Assembly: GCF_040183065.1 (NCBI RefSeq)
Contig: NC_091125.1
Location: 127,685,121 to 127,749,120, forward strand
Length of the DNA: 64,000 bases
DNA from: Periplaneta americana
Taxonomy: Eukaryota; Arthropoda; Insecta; Blattodea; Blattidae
Reading direction: 5' to 3'
Both the position numbers and the translations under genes were made by a program. Below are positions 12,545-22,009 of the stretch, one piece after another; position 1 is the first letter of the stretch; each line of letters opens with the position of its first letter. Below the pieces are notes generated by a model. That model was not told the origin of the DNA. It ran no database searches and worked only from the letters and a program-made list of their open reading frames with translations.

Positions 12545-12721
12545 TTAACCAGCATGCCTACAAGTACACTGTCTATTTGTATGAAAGATTTTGATGCAAT
12601 AATTCATAAACAAACGATAGCCCTCGGGACAACTATTAATAATAACCGGACTCTGAATTACGTTGGTGCACTGCACTATTAACATTTGAATTAACACGTA
12701 AAGTAGAAACAAGAGCTTCAT
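12545..12721 (-). CDS. GBP-like secreted peptide precursor A (58 aa)
   Basis: A complete 58-codon frame, ATG at 12721 and TAA at 12547-12545. Residues 1-18 are a strong signal peptide (MKLLFLLYVLIQMLIVQC), so the product should be secreted. A short spacer leads to the family module at residues 31-46: Cys31-Pro-Glu-Gly-Tyr-Arg, then Cys42-Ile-Lys-Ile-Phe. Twelve residues follow, with two extra cysteines (48-58: NRQCTCRHAG region). The spacing C-x10-C and the C-x2-G-Y-R start match the other five genes and resemble insect growth-blocking peptides. It lacks the Gly before the second Cys, so it is a divergent member. The start is supported by a TATA box 49 nt upstream. It is intronless as read. 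Cytokine function is inferred from the motif only; a small antimicrobial or structural peptide is the alternative. Confidence 0.72.
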   Translation of the reverse strand: MKLLFLLYVLIQMLIVQCTNVIQSPVIINSCPEGYRLFMNYCIKIFHTNRQCTCRHAG

Positions 12722-12763
12722 GATGACTGCAACAGAACTGTTTCCAAAATGAAAGAAAAGTAA

Positions 12764-12770
12764 TTATATA
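12764..12770 (-). promoter_or_regulatory. TATA box of gene A
   Basis: TATATAA on the minus strand, 49 nt before the ATG, which predicts a very short 5' leader. Its position supports the start chosen for gene A. Confidence 0.6.
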
Positions 12771-13018
12771 GGCAAAAAGAAACGGCATTACCTTTATAAA
12801 TAATAAATCATGTGTAATATATCATGTTAACTATCACATATTTTTAAATAATGTAACCATCGGTTACTACTTATAAATCATGCACCTATCAGTTATTAAT
12901 AAATCATATAACTGAAAGTTATTAGCAATACTTAAGTCGGACACGATAAGGTATGTGTTCCAGGTTGTGGGGTAAGAACGAAATTTTTAAGTTCGAGGAA
13001 GTACATATACATACAAAT

Positions 13019-13575
13019 GGCTTTTAAGGAACCCGGAGGTTCATTGCCGCCCTCACATAAGCCCGCCAGCAAGATTAATCCAGTCCCTACCATTTAATAC
13101 TAATTGTAATTTATTCTTCATATTATAGTTGTAATCTCCTGGTAGAGGGGCAGAGAAGGTCTGACGGTCTTATCTCTACCAGGTTAAATAAATAAATACT
13201 ACTACTACTACTACTACTAATACTACCATCGTATCCCACCTCCCTCAAATCCATTTCAATGTTCTCCTCTTATCTACGTCTTTGTCTCCCCTAAGGTCTT
13301 TTCCCCTCTAACTAACACTCTATATGCATTTCTGGATTCACACATACGTGCAACATGCCCTGCCCATCTCAAACGTCTGGATTGAATGTTCCTAATTATG
13401 TTAGGTGAAGAATACAACGCGTGCAGTTCTGCGTTGTGTAATTTTCTCCATTCTGCTGTATCTTCGTCCCTCTTATCCCCAAATATTTTCCTAAACACTT
13501 TATTCTCGAAAACCCTTAGCTTCTGTTCCTCTCTCAAAATGACAGTCCAAGTTTTACAACCATACAGAACAACCG
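13019..13575 (-). mobile_element. RTE retrotransposon copy interrupted by a nested insertion
   Basis: The 3' end of the element is recognisable at 13021-13086 and resumes at about 13230 with RVFENKVFRKIFGDKRDE and [20 protein letters not shown] on the minus strand (87-codon frame 13537-13274). The break is caused by the insertion at 13094-13222. No intact polymerase remains. Confidence 0.8.
13094..13222 (+). mobile_element. CR1-like 3'-end insertion inside the RTE copy
   Basis: The sequence contains TAGAGGGGCAGAGAAGG and ACCAGGTTAAATAAATAAAT followed by a (TAC)n tail, the terminal motif also seen at 25466 and 45505. It is flanked by the direct repeat CTACCAT (13087-13093 and 13223-13229), which is the target-site duplication. 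It postdates the host RTE copy. Confidence 0.8.
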
Positions 13576-13616
13576 GTATTATAACATTTATAAATGGGAT
13601 TTTTACTTATTCACTG

Positions 13617-14415
13617 GCTTTTAAGGAACCCGGATGTTCATTGCCACCCTCACATAAGCCCGCCATCGGTCCCTATCCTGAGCAAGATTAATCCAGTCTC
13701 TACTATCATATCCCACCTCCCTAAAATCCATTTTAATATTATCTTCCCATCTACATCTCGGCCTCTCCAAAGGTCTTTTTCCCTCCGGCCTCCCAACTAA
13801 CACTCTATATGCATTTCTGGATTCGCCCATACGTGCTACATGTCCTGCCCATCTCAAACGTCTGGATTTAATGTTCCTAATTATGTCAGGTGAAGAATAC
13901 AATGCGTGCAGCTCTGCGTTGTCCAAGTTTCACAACCATACAGAACAACCGGTAATATAACTGTTTTATAAATTCTAACTTTCAGATTTTTTGACAGAAG
14001 ACTAGATGACAAAAGCGTCTCAACCGAATAATAACAGGCATTTCCCATATTTATTCTGCGTTTAATTTCCTCCCGAGTGCCATTTATATTTGTTACTGTT
14101 GCTCCAAGATATTTGAATTTTTCAACCTCTTCGAAGGATAAATCTCCAATTTTTATAGTTCCATTTCGTACAATATTCTGGTCACGACACATAATCGTAT
14201 ACTTAGTCTTTTCGGGATTTACTTCCAACCCTATCGCTTTACTTGCTTCAAGTAGAATTTCCGCGTTTTCCCTAATCGTTTGTGGATTTTCTCCTAACAT
14301 ATTCACGTCATCCGCATAGACAAGAAGCTGATTTAACCCGTTCAATTGCAAACCCTCTCTGTTATCCTGAACTTTCCTAATGGCATATTCTAGAGCGAAG
14401 TTAAAAAGTAAAGGT
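13617..14415 (-). mobile_element. RTE-clade retrotransposon copy with internal deletion
   Basis: The minus-strand coding remnants 14351-13881 and 13926-13621 include the catalytic motif YADDVNML, then [24 protein letters not shown] and [11 protein letters not shown]. After a deletion at about 13920 the reading is [17 protein letters not shown] and ends in MNIRVP. The deletion removes about 40 residues between the thumb and the RWAGHVARMGES block. This is the only RTE copy here that keeps the YADD palm motif. It is not functional. Confidence 0.85.
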
Positions 14416-14430
14416 CATAGGGATTTTTAC

Positions 14431-14985
14431 AGTTCATCAAAATGAATTTCTCCACGTTTTCCAATTAAAGTCAGTTTTTTAACATTTATATATAATTTTA
14501 AGTTCTTTTCTTCATTTTACAAAATTTTATACATCTTTTTAAAATTGTCTGTGATTAAATTTGCTTTGTTATGTAATTTTTATAGTTGAAGTAGTCTATA
14601 TTTCTAAGTAATAATTCATGTCAACATTTTCTTTACGTGTCGTTTTTGGACTAGTCCATATCCTTCTACAGTGTTCACGTGTTTATATTGGCTGTATCAT
14701 AATTTTTAGTTCATCAAAATGAATTTCTCCACGTTTTCCCGATTAAAGTCAATTCTTAACATTTATATATAGTTTTAGGTTCTTTTCTTCATTTTACAAA
14801 TATTTTTTTAAATCTTTTTAAAATTGTCTGCGGTTAAATTTGCATTGTTACGTAATTTTTATAGTTGAAGTAGTCTATATTTCTAAGTAATAATTCATGT
14901 CAACATTTTCTTTACGGGTAGTTCTTGGACTAGTCCATATCCATTTACAGTGTCCATGTGTTTATAATGGTGTATCATAATCTAT
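14431..14985. repeat. 277-bp tandem duplication
   Basis: Two head-to-tail units begin AGTTCATCAAAATGAATTTC at 14431 and 14708 and stay alike through GGACTAGTCCATATCC to the end. There is no coding content. Confidence 0.85.
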
Positions 14986-14989
14986 CTGC

Positions 14990-15830
14990 ATCAGTTTTAA
15001 CGTTATTTTATTTGTTTTTATTTATCAGAGCTTCCTCAAACTAGAGGCTGCCATTAGACAAAGCATACAAAACAATACAAGAACAAATGGAAGATGAGAG
15101 CTAAAAGAGTAAGAAAAAAGGCAAACAAATACACATACAAACAATGGCAGTTTACAGAAGAAAAAAAATTTCAAGTAAAGAATCAATGAAAGCTAAGAAG
15201 GAAAAAGAAAAATGATGATGATGCGTCAATTTTTTTCCATACACTGAATTAGTGTCCATTTACGTGGTTCCGTAAAAGTTTGACTGACTCTTTAATTACG
15301 AGGAGGGCCAGTTCGTTCAGAAAAGATTTGTGCAGTCCTAGGGTCTTACAGAATTGAGAAGAGAAGTTGGGTATCGTTCCTCTTGCTCCAAACATCAATC
15401 CCGTAACACTGATATCGTGAAGTTGGTATTAGTTTAATAGAAGTAACCTAATGATAATTATTATTTCAGTAGTAATATACTAATTTCAATAAGAAAGTTT
15501 GTTTTAAAATACAGTTATTTAGAAAGCAATCCTTACACTATTATTAATAATATAAATTGATGAGTTTCATAAAGTCATTTCTTTAATCTTTTAGATCTAT
15601 TTTAAGAGAATTTTCAGGGAATTTCACTGGCGACTTTTTAATCTTAAACATGAGGGCCCTAGTTATAAAAATGATTTTTTATGCAAAGCGCTATTTAAGA
15701 ACATAATTCGGAAATTTAGTAAAATCTCACGGACCTACCAGGACGCATGAAAAAATAGGGCATGTCCGGAAAACCCCGGACGTCTGGTAACCCTAAATAT
15801 TCCAAATTTCACACGTTTGAAGTATAGGGT
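14990..15830. other. Unannotated stretch with a possible DNA-transposon end
   Basis: No gene seen. Around 15730-15795 the minus strand begins TAGGGTTACCAGACGTCCGG, reminiscent of the termini of some hAT elements, but no opposite end was found. The rest is AT-rich. Confidence 0.3.
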
Positions 15831-15835
15831 AAAGG

Positions 15836-16052
15836 GTGTTAATATTGTGATATAAGTAATATTGTGATAGTCCTTTTTGAGAATTTATTACAATTTTACT
15901 GAGCGAGAGGAAGATCGGTTTTTTGCGTCAACGTATTAAGGGAATGTACATGGACAAGTTTATGCAACAAACCGGTTCTTCTCTCGCTCAGTAAAATTGT
16001 AATAAATTCTCAAAAAGAACTATCACAATATTACTCGTATCACAATATTACC
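15836..16052. mobile_element. Palindromic MITE next to gene B
   Basis: Two long arms pair almost completely: GAGAATTTATTACAATTTTA then CTGAGCGAGAGGAAG on the left, and the reverse complement on the right. Outer repeats are ATATTGTGATA-like. It lies 36 bp beyond the splice-donor-like site of gene B, and the open frame of gene B, if read through, enters it. Confidence 0.8.
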
Positions 16053-16283
16053 AACCTTTATTCTATTCAGAATAAAATATATACATACCTTTGAAAATAC
16101 CTTTCGACATCGATTATTTACATCTAGACGATATCCAGAGGAACATATCTTCACCTCTACGGGATGACTTTTTGTAACCGTGTGATTTTTCAAACGATGT
16201 CGAACATGTAGACAGTTTACTACTTGACACAATACTGACGTCGTTAACAGAATTACAAGGAAAGTGGTCTTAACAGATGCCAT
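16023..16283 (-). CDS. GBP-like secreted peptide precursor B (probable first exon)
   Basis: ATG at 16283. Residues 1-24 form a signal peptide (VKTTFLVILLTTSVLCQVV core). A basic spacer (HVRHRLKNHTVTKSHPVEVK) is followed by the family module ICSSGYRLDVNNRCRKVFSK, with cysteines 11 residues apart as in lepidopteran ENF peptides. The codon after SK begins AAG/GTATGT, a textbook donor site with the break between codons at 16089/16088. The last 22 codons (to the stop at 16023) are therefore probably intron, partly MITE sequence. I could not find the second exon. The Gly before the second Cys is replaced by Asn. A Lys just before the module could be a processing site. Secretion is well supported, homology to GBP is likely, and function is inferred. 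Confidence 0.72.
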   Translation of the reverse strand: MASVKTTFLVILLTTSVLCQVVNCLHVRHRLKNHTVTKSHPVEVKICSSGYRLDVNNRCRKVFSKVCIYFILNRIKVGNIVIRVIL

Positions 16284-16325
16284 GACTGCTTTGCAAATAA
16301 ATCTCGTCTAGCAGCAGGATGGCAC

Positions 16326-16353
16326 ACTGAGACAAGCGGGAAACTATATATAG
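16326..16353 (-). promoter_or_regulatory. Core promoter of gene B: TATA plus initiator
   Basis: The minus strand has CTATATATAG at 16353-16344 and the arthropod initiator TCAGT at 16330-16326, about 24 nt apart. Transcription would begin near 16328, giving a 5' leader of about 44 nt before the ATG at 16283. Confidence 0.6.
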
Positions 16354-16399
16354 ATGTTTAAACAGACTGCGATAAAACGACGCATTTTGTCACATGATC

Positions 16400-16671
16400 A
16401 CTGAACAAGTAAGGACATCATTACTCACAGCTTCTGAACATCCATCGGCGTATTTATGTGACGTGTTCGACCGGACGTTGCGGTAAGTTTTATTTCGAGT
16501 AAACCATCTTCAAAACTTGAGGAAACATTACAAATCTCCTGCTGAATTGTATGACAAATTCTATTACCTAAACTTCGGCTTAGCAGACTTCTGCAGTGGA
16601 GTTTTTCCATTCCTGACAACGAATAAGTAACCTATAACGCTTCCAAGATTGATCTACCTTTGCTGTAATAA
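16400..16671. other. Upstream flank of gene B
   Basis: A 64-codon minus frame at 16425-16619 has no signal peptide or recognisable domain. Nothing else is recognised. Confidence 0.3.
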
Positions 16672-16812
16672 TTAAGTTGATATGTAATTAATTAAGATGA
16701 TATGTAACTTAGTTCATATGTAAATAAATTAAGGTGATATGTAATTAATTAAGATGGTATGTAATTAAGTTGGTATGTAATTAATTAAGGTGATATGTAA
16801 TTATTTAAATTG
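16672..16812. repeat. Degenerate minisatellite of TTAATTAAGRTGATATGTAA type
   Basis: About six imperfect head-to-tail units of some 20-25 bp, built from TTAATTAAG and TGATATGTAA. Confidence 0.7.
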
Positions 16813-17046
16813 GTAATGGTTGGGTGAAATAGAAGTACTTATATGTTAGATTTATTTTTGCTTATCGTAGGCGTTATTATAGAATAGTTTTTAATTATAA
16901 TCCTAGGTTTATTGCATCTACTATTTATAGATTTACGTTTATTTTATTTTATTTCATTTAGGTTTATTTTATTTTATTTCTTGTAATTGTAATTATTGTA
17001 TATTATATATCACTGCCACCGGGTGTATACACAATTGTAGTGTTAA

Positions 17047-17140
17047 TACATACATACATACCATACATACATACATACATACATACATACATACATACAT
17101 ACATACATACATACATACATACATACATACATACATACAT
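17047..17140. repeat. (CATA)n microsatellite, 5' flank of R1-like element
   Basis: Nearly pure tetranucleotide repeat ending exactly where retrotransposon coding sequence starts at 17141. Confidence 0.95.
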
Positions 17141-19550
17141 GAGTATGTTGAGGAACATCTAAAGGAAAACATGTATTTGGTGCTAGTAAGCTTAGATATT
17201 CAGGGAGCTTTTGACTCGGCCTGGTGGCCGGGGATCATGCAAGCACTGAGGAAATTCCAGTGCCCAAGAAATCTGTATAGGCTTGCGGACGATTATTTTA
17301 ACCAGAGAACAGCAACATTAGCAGTGAACAACGCTAAAGTAGACAAAAACGTAAGCAAAGGCTGCCCGCAAGGATCCTGTTGCGGGCCAGGATTCTGGAA
17401 CCTACATTACAATTCCATTCTCAGTTTAGACTATACAGACCACACTAAAACAGTAGCATTTGCAGACGATCTGATAGTCATAACTAAGGGAAAATCAATT
17501 CTTGAAGCTGAGAATTATGCAAATATTGAAATGCAAAAAATATCATCCTGGACCCAAAACAACAAATCCAGGTTCAATGAACAGAAATCAAAAACTATGT
17601 TAGTAACACGAAGAAAGCGAAGGGAAAATAAAGAAATACACATATTTCTAAATAATAAACAGTTAGAACAGGTCGATCAGATGAAATATCTTGGAATTAT
17701 AATCGACAAAAGATTCACCTTCAACCAACACATCGACTACGTCGCAGAGAGATGCAAAAAGCTTATTAACGCTCTCTCCAAAACAGCAAAAATAAGCTGG
17801 GGATTAAATTACAAAGCCCTATGGGCAATTTATAATGGTGCAATTCTGCCACTTTTATCGTACGGGGCACCAGTATGGATAAGCGCTCTGGACAAGGAAT
17901 ACAATATCCGGAAACTTAAACAGGTACAGAGACTAATAAGCTTACGGATGGCAAAGGCATATCGTACTGCGTCCTATGAAGCTCTCTGCATTCTGACGGG
18001 ACTGACTCCTGTACATCTAAAACTAAAAGAAATTGCGATTATCCACCAAGTAAAAGGAAGTAATAATTACGAAACTCATAATGTTGACCAGATAGTTAAT
18101 TACAAAAATTGGACACACCCTGCAAAATCAGTAGAAATTCACGAAACAAGACAAGGCGAAGAATACACATACGAAATATACACAGATGGAAGCAAAAGTG
18201 ATGAAGGAGTTGGATCAGGAATAGCCATGTTCAGAAATCAGGCATTAACACACCAACTGAAATTCAAGTTGTACAAAAAATGTTCAAATAATCAAGCTGA
18301 GCAACTTGCAATTATGAAAGCATTGGACAGCTTAAAAGGTCTCAACATCAGAGAAGTGCCGATTGACGAGCGTAAAGTGGCAATCTACACTGACAGCAAA
18401 ATCACGTTAGATTCCCTAAAGAACAAAAAAAATCACAAATATTTAATTGAAGAAATTCGAAATAAGATTAAATCTGTAGAAGAAGACAACTGGACAGTGA
18501 AATTCAGTTGGGTTAAAGCGCATGCTGGGATCTACGGCAACGAGTTAGCGGATCGCCTGGCGAAGCAAGCAGCGAGAGACGGTGATCTACAGACGAGTTA
18601 CGACAGGATTCCAATAAGTGCCGTGAAGAAACAACTGGCAACCATAAGCGAGGAAATATGGGAAAGGGAATGGGAGTCAACCACCAAAGGAAATTTGACG
18701 AAATCATTCTTCCCGAAGGTCAGCGTCAGATTAAAGAAGAAAATACCGATGTCTTCCAACTTGACAACGCTTGTGACTGGACACGGGAATATAAATGCCT
18801 ATTTCCATCGTTTCAAAATCAAGGACAGTGCTATGTGTGTATGCGGTGTAGGCGAACAAACAGTGGACCATGTAATATATGACTGCATCAAATTTAAAAA
18901 TGAAAGAAAAACTCTAGCAAATTTTATACATAGGAGTGGTGAAAGGTGGCCCATAGACAAAGACAAATTAGCTAATAAGTATACAAAACAATTAATCAAA
19001 TTTGCGAATAGTATAGACTTAGGAAAACTACAATAAAAGACATAACAAAGACATAAAATAGGAATCACAACTTGTTAGAATTAGTGATGTAAGTGTAAAT
19101 AGAAATAACGTAAGAGGATTGTAATATTATTTAAATGAGTGTAAATGTTAATAACAACTTGTCAGGATTAGTCAGTGTTATAAGTGTAAATAGGAATCAC
19201 ATCTTGTTAGGATGAGTAACGAACAATTATAATTTAAGTAAGTGCAAATAAGAACCATAACTTGTTAGGCTAAGTCAATGTTATAATCAATGAACAGTAT
19301 ATTTCAATGAAATGTAAATAGGAATAATAACTAGATAGCTCAGGATTAGTGAGTATATAACGTTAAATGTAAGCAAGGAAGTATTCATCACATGTTAATA
19401 TTGTATATAGATATATTCGTATTGTCAAATGTAAACCAAGGCATGTAGTACTGCAGGAACTAGTGGTGGAGCATGCTGTTGTATATAGACTTCATATATA
19501 CATCATACATACATACATACATACATACATACATACATACATACATACAT
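17141..19550 (+). mobile_element. R1-clade-like non-LTR retrotransposon, 5' truncated, within (CATA)n
   Basis: Coding sequence is open from the microsatellite junction at 17141 to 19036. An AT-rich 3' untranslated region then runs to about 19500 and ends in CATA repeats (19503-19550). The upstream side is also CATA repeat, so the element sits inside a microsatellite. R1-clade elements with tandem-repeat targets (Waldo-type) are known; placement in that group is by analogy. The endonuclease and ORF1 are missing. Confidence 0.8.
17171..19036 (+). CDS. Retrotransposon polyprotein fragment: reverse transcriptase, RNase H, zinc knuckle
   Basis: A 621-residue open frame (the frame is also open 10 codons further 5'). 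The reverse transcriptase palm begins with LDIQGAFD at residues 8-15. The catalytic FADD box is at 97-100, followed by MKYLGIIID at 171-179. RNase H occupies about 334-470, with its acidic residues visible: Asp339 (YTDGS), Glu378 (AEQ), Asp408 (YTDSK) and Asp461 (ELADRLAKQAA). A Cys-rich CVCGVGEQTVDHVIYDC near 555-571 is the C-terminal zinc-binding motif of R1/I-type elements. All key residues are present and there are no stops, so this is a young copy that lost only its 5' part. It would copy element RNA at a nicked target site. The ATG used here is arbitrary. Confidence 0.88.
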   Translation: MYLVLVSLDIQGAFDSAWWPGIMQALRKFQCPRNLYRLADDYFNQRTATLAVNNAKVDKNVSKGCPQGSCCGPGFWNLHYNSILSLDYTDHTKTVAFADDLIVITKGKSILEAENYANIEMQKISSWTQNNKSRFNEQKSKTMLVTRRKRRENKEIHIFLNNKQLEQVDQMKYLGIIIDKRFTFNQHIDYVAERCKKLINALSKTAKISWGLNYKALWAIYNGAILPLLSYGAPVWISALDKEYNIRKLKQVQRLISLRMAKAYRTASYEALCILTGLTPVHLKLKEIAIIHQVKGSNNYETHNVDQIVNYKNWTHPAKSVEIHETRQGEEYTYEIYTDGSKSDEGVGSGIAMFRNQALTHQLKFKLYKKCSNNQAEQLAIMKALDSLKGLNIREVPIDERKVAIYTDSKITLDSLKNKKNHKYLIEEIRNKIKSVEEDNWTVKFSWVKAHAGIYGNELADRLAKQAARDGDLQTSYDRIPISAVKKQLATISEEIWEREWESTTKGNLTKSFFPKVSVRLKKKIPMSSNLTTLVTGHGNINAYFHRFKIKDSAMCVCGVGEQTVDHVIYDCIKFKNERKTLANFIHRSGERWPIDKDKLANKYTKQLIKFANSIDLGKLQ

Positions 19551-19887
19551 TATTACATTCATTTATTACCTTCATTAATTCAATAGATTTTGAACAATTG
19601 TAGGAATGCATTTATTGCTAGGTTACACATATTTAACATTCAACTTTTATAAAATTACCAATTTGTTTAAAAAACTCACAATTGCAATATATTCCAATCA
19701 TGTATATATACTTTCTTTTCTTTTTATTTAGGTTAAGCCATATATATATATATATGTATTTGTATTAATTCTCTATCTTGTTTAGGTAATATCAATGTAT
19801 CCAAATGTATATTTATCGTAGAAAACGGAAAATCTAAAACATGTACTATTACTCTGTAATGGAGCATGTTGTTCAATAAAAAAAATA

Positions 19888-19981
19888 CATACATACACAC
19901 ATACATACATACATACATACATACATACATACATACATACATACATACATACATACATACATACATACATACATACATACA
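19888..19981. repeat. (CATA)n microsatellite
   Basis: About 94 bp of CATA repeat bordering the 3' end of the CR1-like element at 19983. Confidence 0.95.
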
Positions 19982-19982
19982 T

Positions 19983-21673
19983 AAATAATAAATAAATAAT
20001 AATGATTTATTTTAGCTGGCAGAGTTAAGGCCGTAAGGCCTTCTCTTCCACTCAACCAGCAAAAAGTGTATATACATATGCATGAACTTACAAAGAATCC
20101 AACAATTTGATTTAGATGAGAGTTACATGTATACAAAAGTTATTTACAAATTAAACAACAAAATACTATGAACTATTAATTAAACACTGAAATAAACTGT
20201 GTAGCAGAATTAAACTAAAATACATAGAATGTTAATATATTTCAAATAATATTAGGTAATAGAAAGAGATTATTACGAGACAATTAAAATACAGCACAAT
20301 CAGGATGATGTCTAAAGAAAAAAGTAACAATGTAGTCAGTGATAGTTTAAATCAGTATGATTGGAGTGAAATGCTAATAAGGTTATCTTTTAAGCTGTTC
20401 TTAAAGGTGTTTATTGTCTTGCAGCCCCTAATACTTTGTGACAAGGAATTCCATTGACGCGAGGTGGATATTGTAAAAGATGATGAATAACAAGATGTTC
20501 TATGAAGAGGTATACTTAGCGTGCCACAGATAAGTGATCTGGTATTTACGTCGTGGTTAGAGTATAGATAAGAGAAACGAGACGAAAGGTAATTTGGTGT
20601 TGAAGTGTGCAGAATTCGAAAGAGTAAAGACAAAGAGTGTAAAGTTCTACGTTCTTTAAGTCGGAGCCACGAGAGACTTGCGAAGGATGGTGATATGTGA
20701 TCATACCGTCGGATGTTGCACACGTATCTGACGCACATATTCTGAGCTCGCTGTAACTTGACTGACAATTCAGAACTTAGGTCACTTAACAAAACGTCAC
20801 AATAATCGAAGTGCGGCGTTACTAGGGTTTGCACTAGGGTAAGTTTCAGTTGCTGGGGCAAGAAGTTTCTCAAGCGACTCAAACAGTGAATGGAGGAACA
20901 GATTTTTTTTATCGTTTCTTTAACTTGAAAATTCCAACTTAGATTATTATCAAAAAAGAAGCCAAGATTTTTTACGACAGATGAATAAGGGATTAGCGTG
21001 TTGTTAAGGGTAACAACTGAAAGATTACTGTTATTAAGGGAGTTAACTAAACGCTTATGTCCAATAATTATGGCTTGAGTCTTACTTGGATTAAGTGCGA
21101 GTCCGAAATTGGCCGCCCAAGTGGAGACAGTGGCTAGGTCACAATTTAACTTGTCAATCGATTCATTGATCGTATTGGGTCTGGAATGTATGTAAAGTTG
21201 TAGGTCGTCGGCATAGAGGTGATATCGGCAATACTGTAAGTTCTTTGATACGTCATTAATGTAGATAGAGAAAAGTAGTGGTCCTAATACGGAGCCCTGC
21301 GGCACTCCCGCCTTTGTGCATCTCCATTGGGAGAATTGATTATCAAGTGAAACACACTGTTGGCGGTCACGTAGGTAGGAGTCCATCCAGCTCAAGGTAT
21401 TGTCTGACAGGTGCAAAGCCTTCATCTTTGCAAGAAGCAAGTCGATATCAACAGAACCAAAGGCATTGCTGAAATCGAGAAGAGTTAGTGCCGTTACTTC
21501 ACCCCTATCCATAGCTTCACGGATGTCCTCAGTCACTTTAAGTAGGGCTGTAGAAGTGCTGTGTCCATGTCTAAAACCCGATTGATAGTCATCAAGGAGT
21601 TTGTGTTCGTCGAGATAGTTCATAAGTTGTCCATGTACAATATGTTCTAATGCTTTTGAAAGAGTGGGAAGAC
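19983..21673 (-). mobile_element. CR1/Jockey-like non-LTR retrotransposon, 5' truncated
   Basis: The minus strand starts at a short CATA repeat (21671-21690), runs through a reverse transcriptase frame to 20352, and ends at about 20050-19990 with AAGGCCTTACGGCCTTAACT and an AAT-rich tail. That tail joins the CATA repeat at 19981. The 3' end defines the family also found at 985-1470 and 55106-55570. CATA on both sides suggests insertion into microsatellite. Confidence 0.8.
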
Positions 21674-21683
21674 ATACATACAT
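20352..21683 (-). CDS. CR1/Jockey-like reverse transcriptase (443 codons)
   Basis: The open frame runs from 21683 to 20352; the first four residues (MYVC) come from the adjacent microsatellite, so the true start is lost. Motifs in order: DYQSGFRHGHST (32-43), LLDFSNAFGSVD (68-79), GVPQGSVLGPLLF (127-138), the catalytic YADD at 157-160, LNPSKTQAIIIG, and the thumb and C-terminal region ending CYSSSFTISTSRQWNSLS and FKNSLKDNL. The usual AFD of the first catalytic box reads AFG, though LLD keeps the primary aspartate at 70. Endonuclease is absent. It has no stops and appears recent. The protein would act in target-primed reverse transcription. Confidence 0.87.
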   Translation of the reverse strand: MYVCLPTLSKALEHIVHGQLMNYLDEHKLLDDYQSGFRHGHSTSTALLKVTEDIREAMDRGEVTALTLLDFSNAFGSVDIDLLLAKMKALHLSDNTLSWMDSYLRDRQQCVSLDNQFSQWRCTKAGVPQGSVLGPLLFSIYINDVSKNLQYCRYHLYADDLQLYIHSRPNTINESIDKLNCDLATVSTWAANFGLALNPSKTQAIIIGHKRLVNSLNNSNLSVVTLNNTLIPYSSVVKNLGFFFDNNLSWNFQVKETIKKICSSIHCLSRLRNFLPQQLKLTLVQTLVTPHFDYCDVLLSDLSSELSVKLQRAQNMCVRYVCNIRRYDHISPSFASLSWLRLKERRTLHSLSLLFRILHTSTPNYLSSRFSYLYSNHDVNTRSLICGTLSIPLHRTSCYSSSFTISTSRQWNSLSQSIRGCKTINTFKNSLKDNLISISLQSY

Positions 21684-21748
21684 ACATATCTTTTAGACGA
21701 ACTTCAGTCCCAAGTAGTCCGGTGATTTCTATCGGATTCGACGCACGG

Positions 21749-21999
21749 GTCCACACCTGTGGAGTAACGGTTAGCGCGTCTGGCCGCGAAACCAGGTGGC
21801 CTGGGTTCGATTCCCGGTTGGGAGAAGTTACCTGGTTGAGGTTTTTTCTGGGGTTTTCCCTCAACCCAATATGAGCAAATGCTGGGTAACTTTCGGTGCT
21901 GGATCCCGGACTCATTTTACCGGCATTATCACCTTCATCTCACTCAGACGCTAAATAACCTAAGATGTTGTTAAAGCGTCGTAAAATAACCTACTAAAA
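21749..21999 (+). mobile_element. tRNA-derived SINE family S1, copy 2
   Basis: Full-length copy: head GTCCACACCTGTGGAGTAAC, B-box GGTTCGATTCCCGG, body CCTCAACCCAATATGAG, tail GTCGTAAAATAACC. Confidence 0.88.
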
Positions 22000-22009
22000 A
22001 AAACCTACT

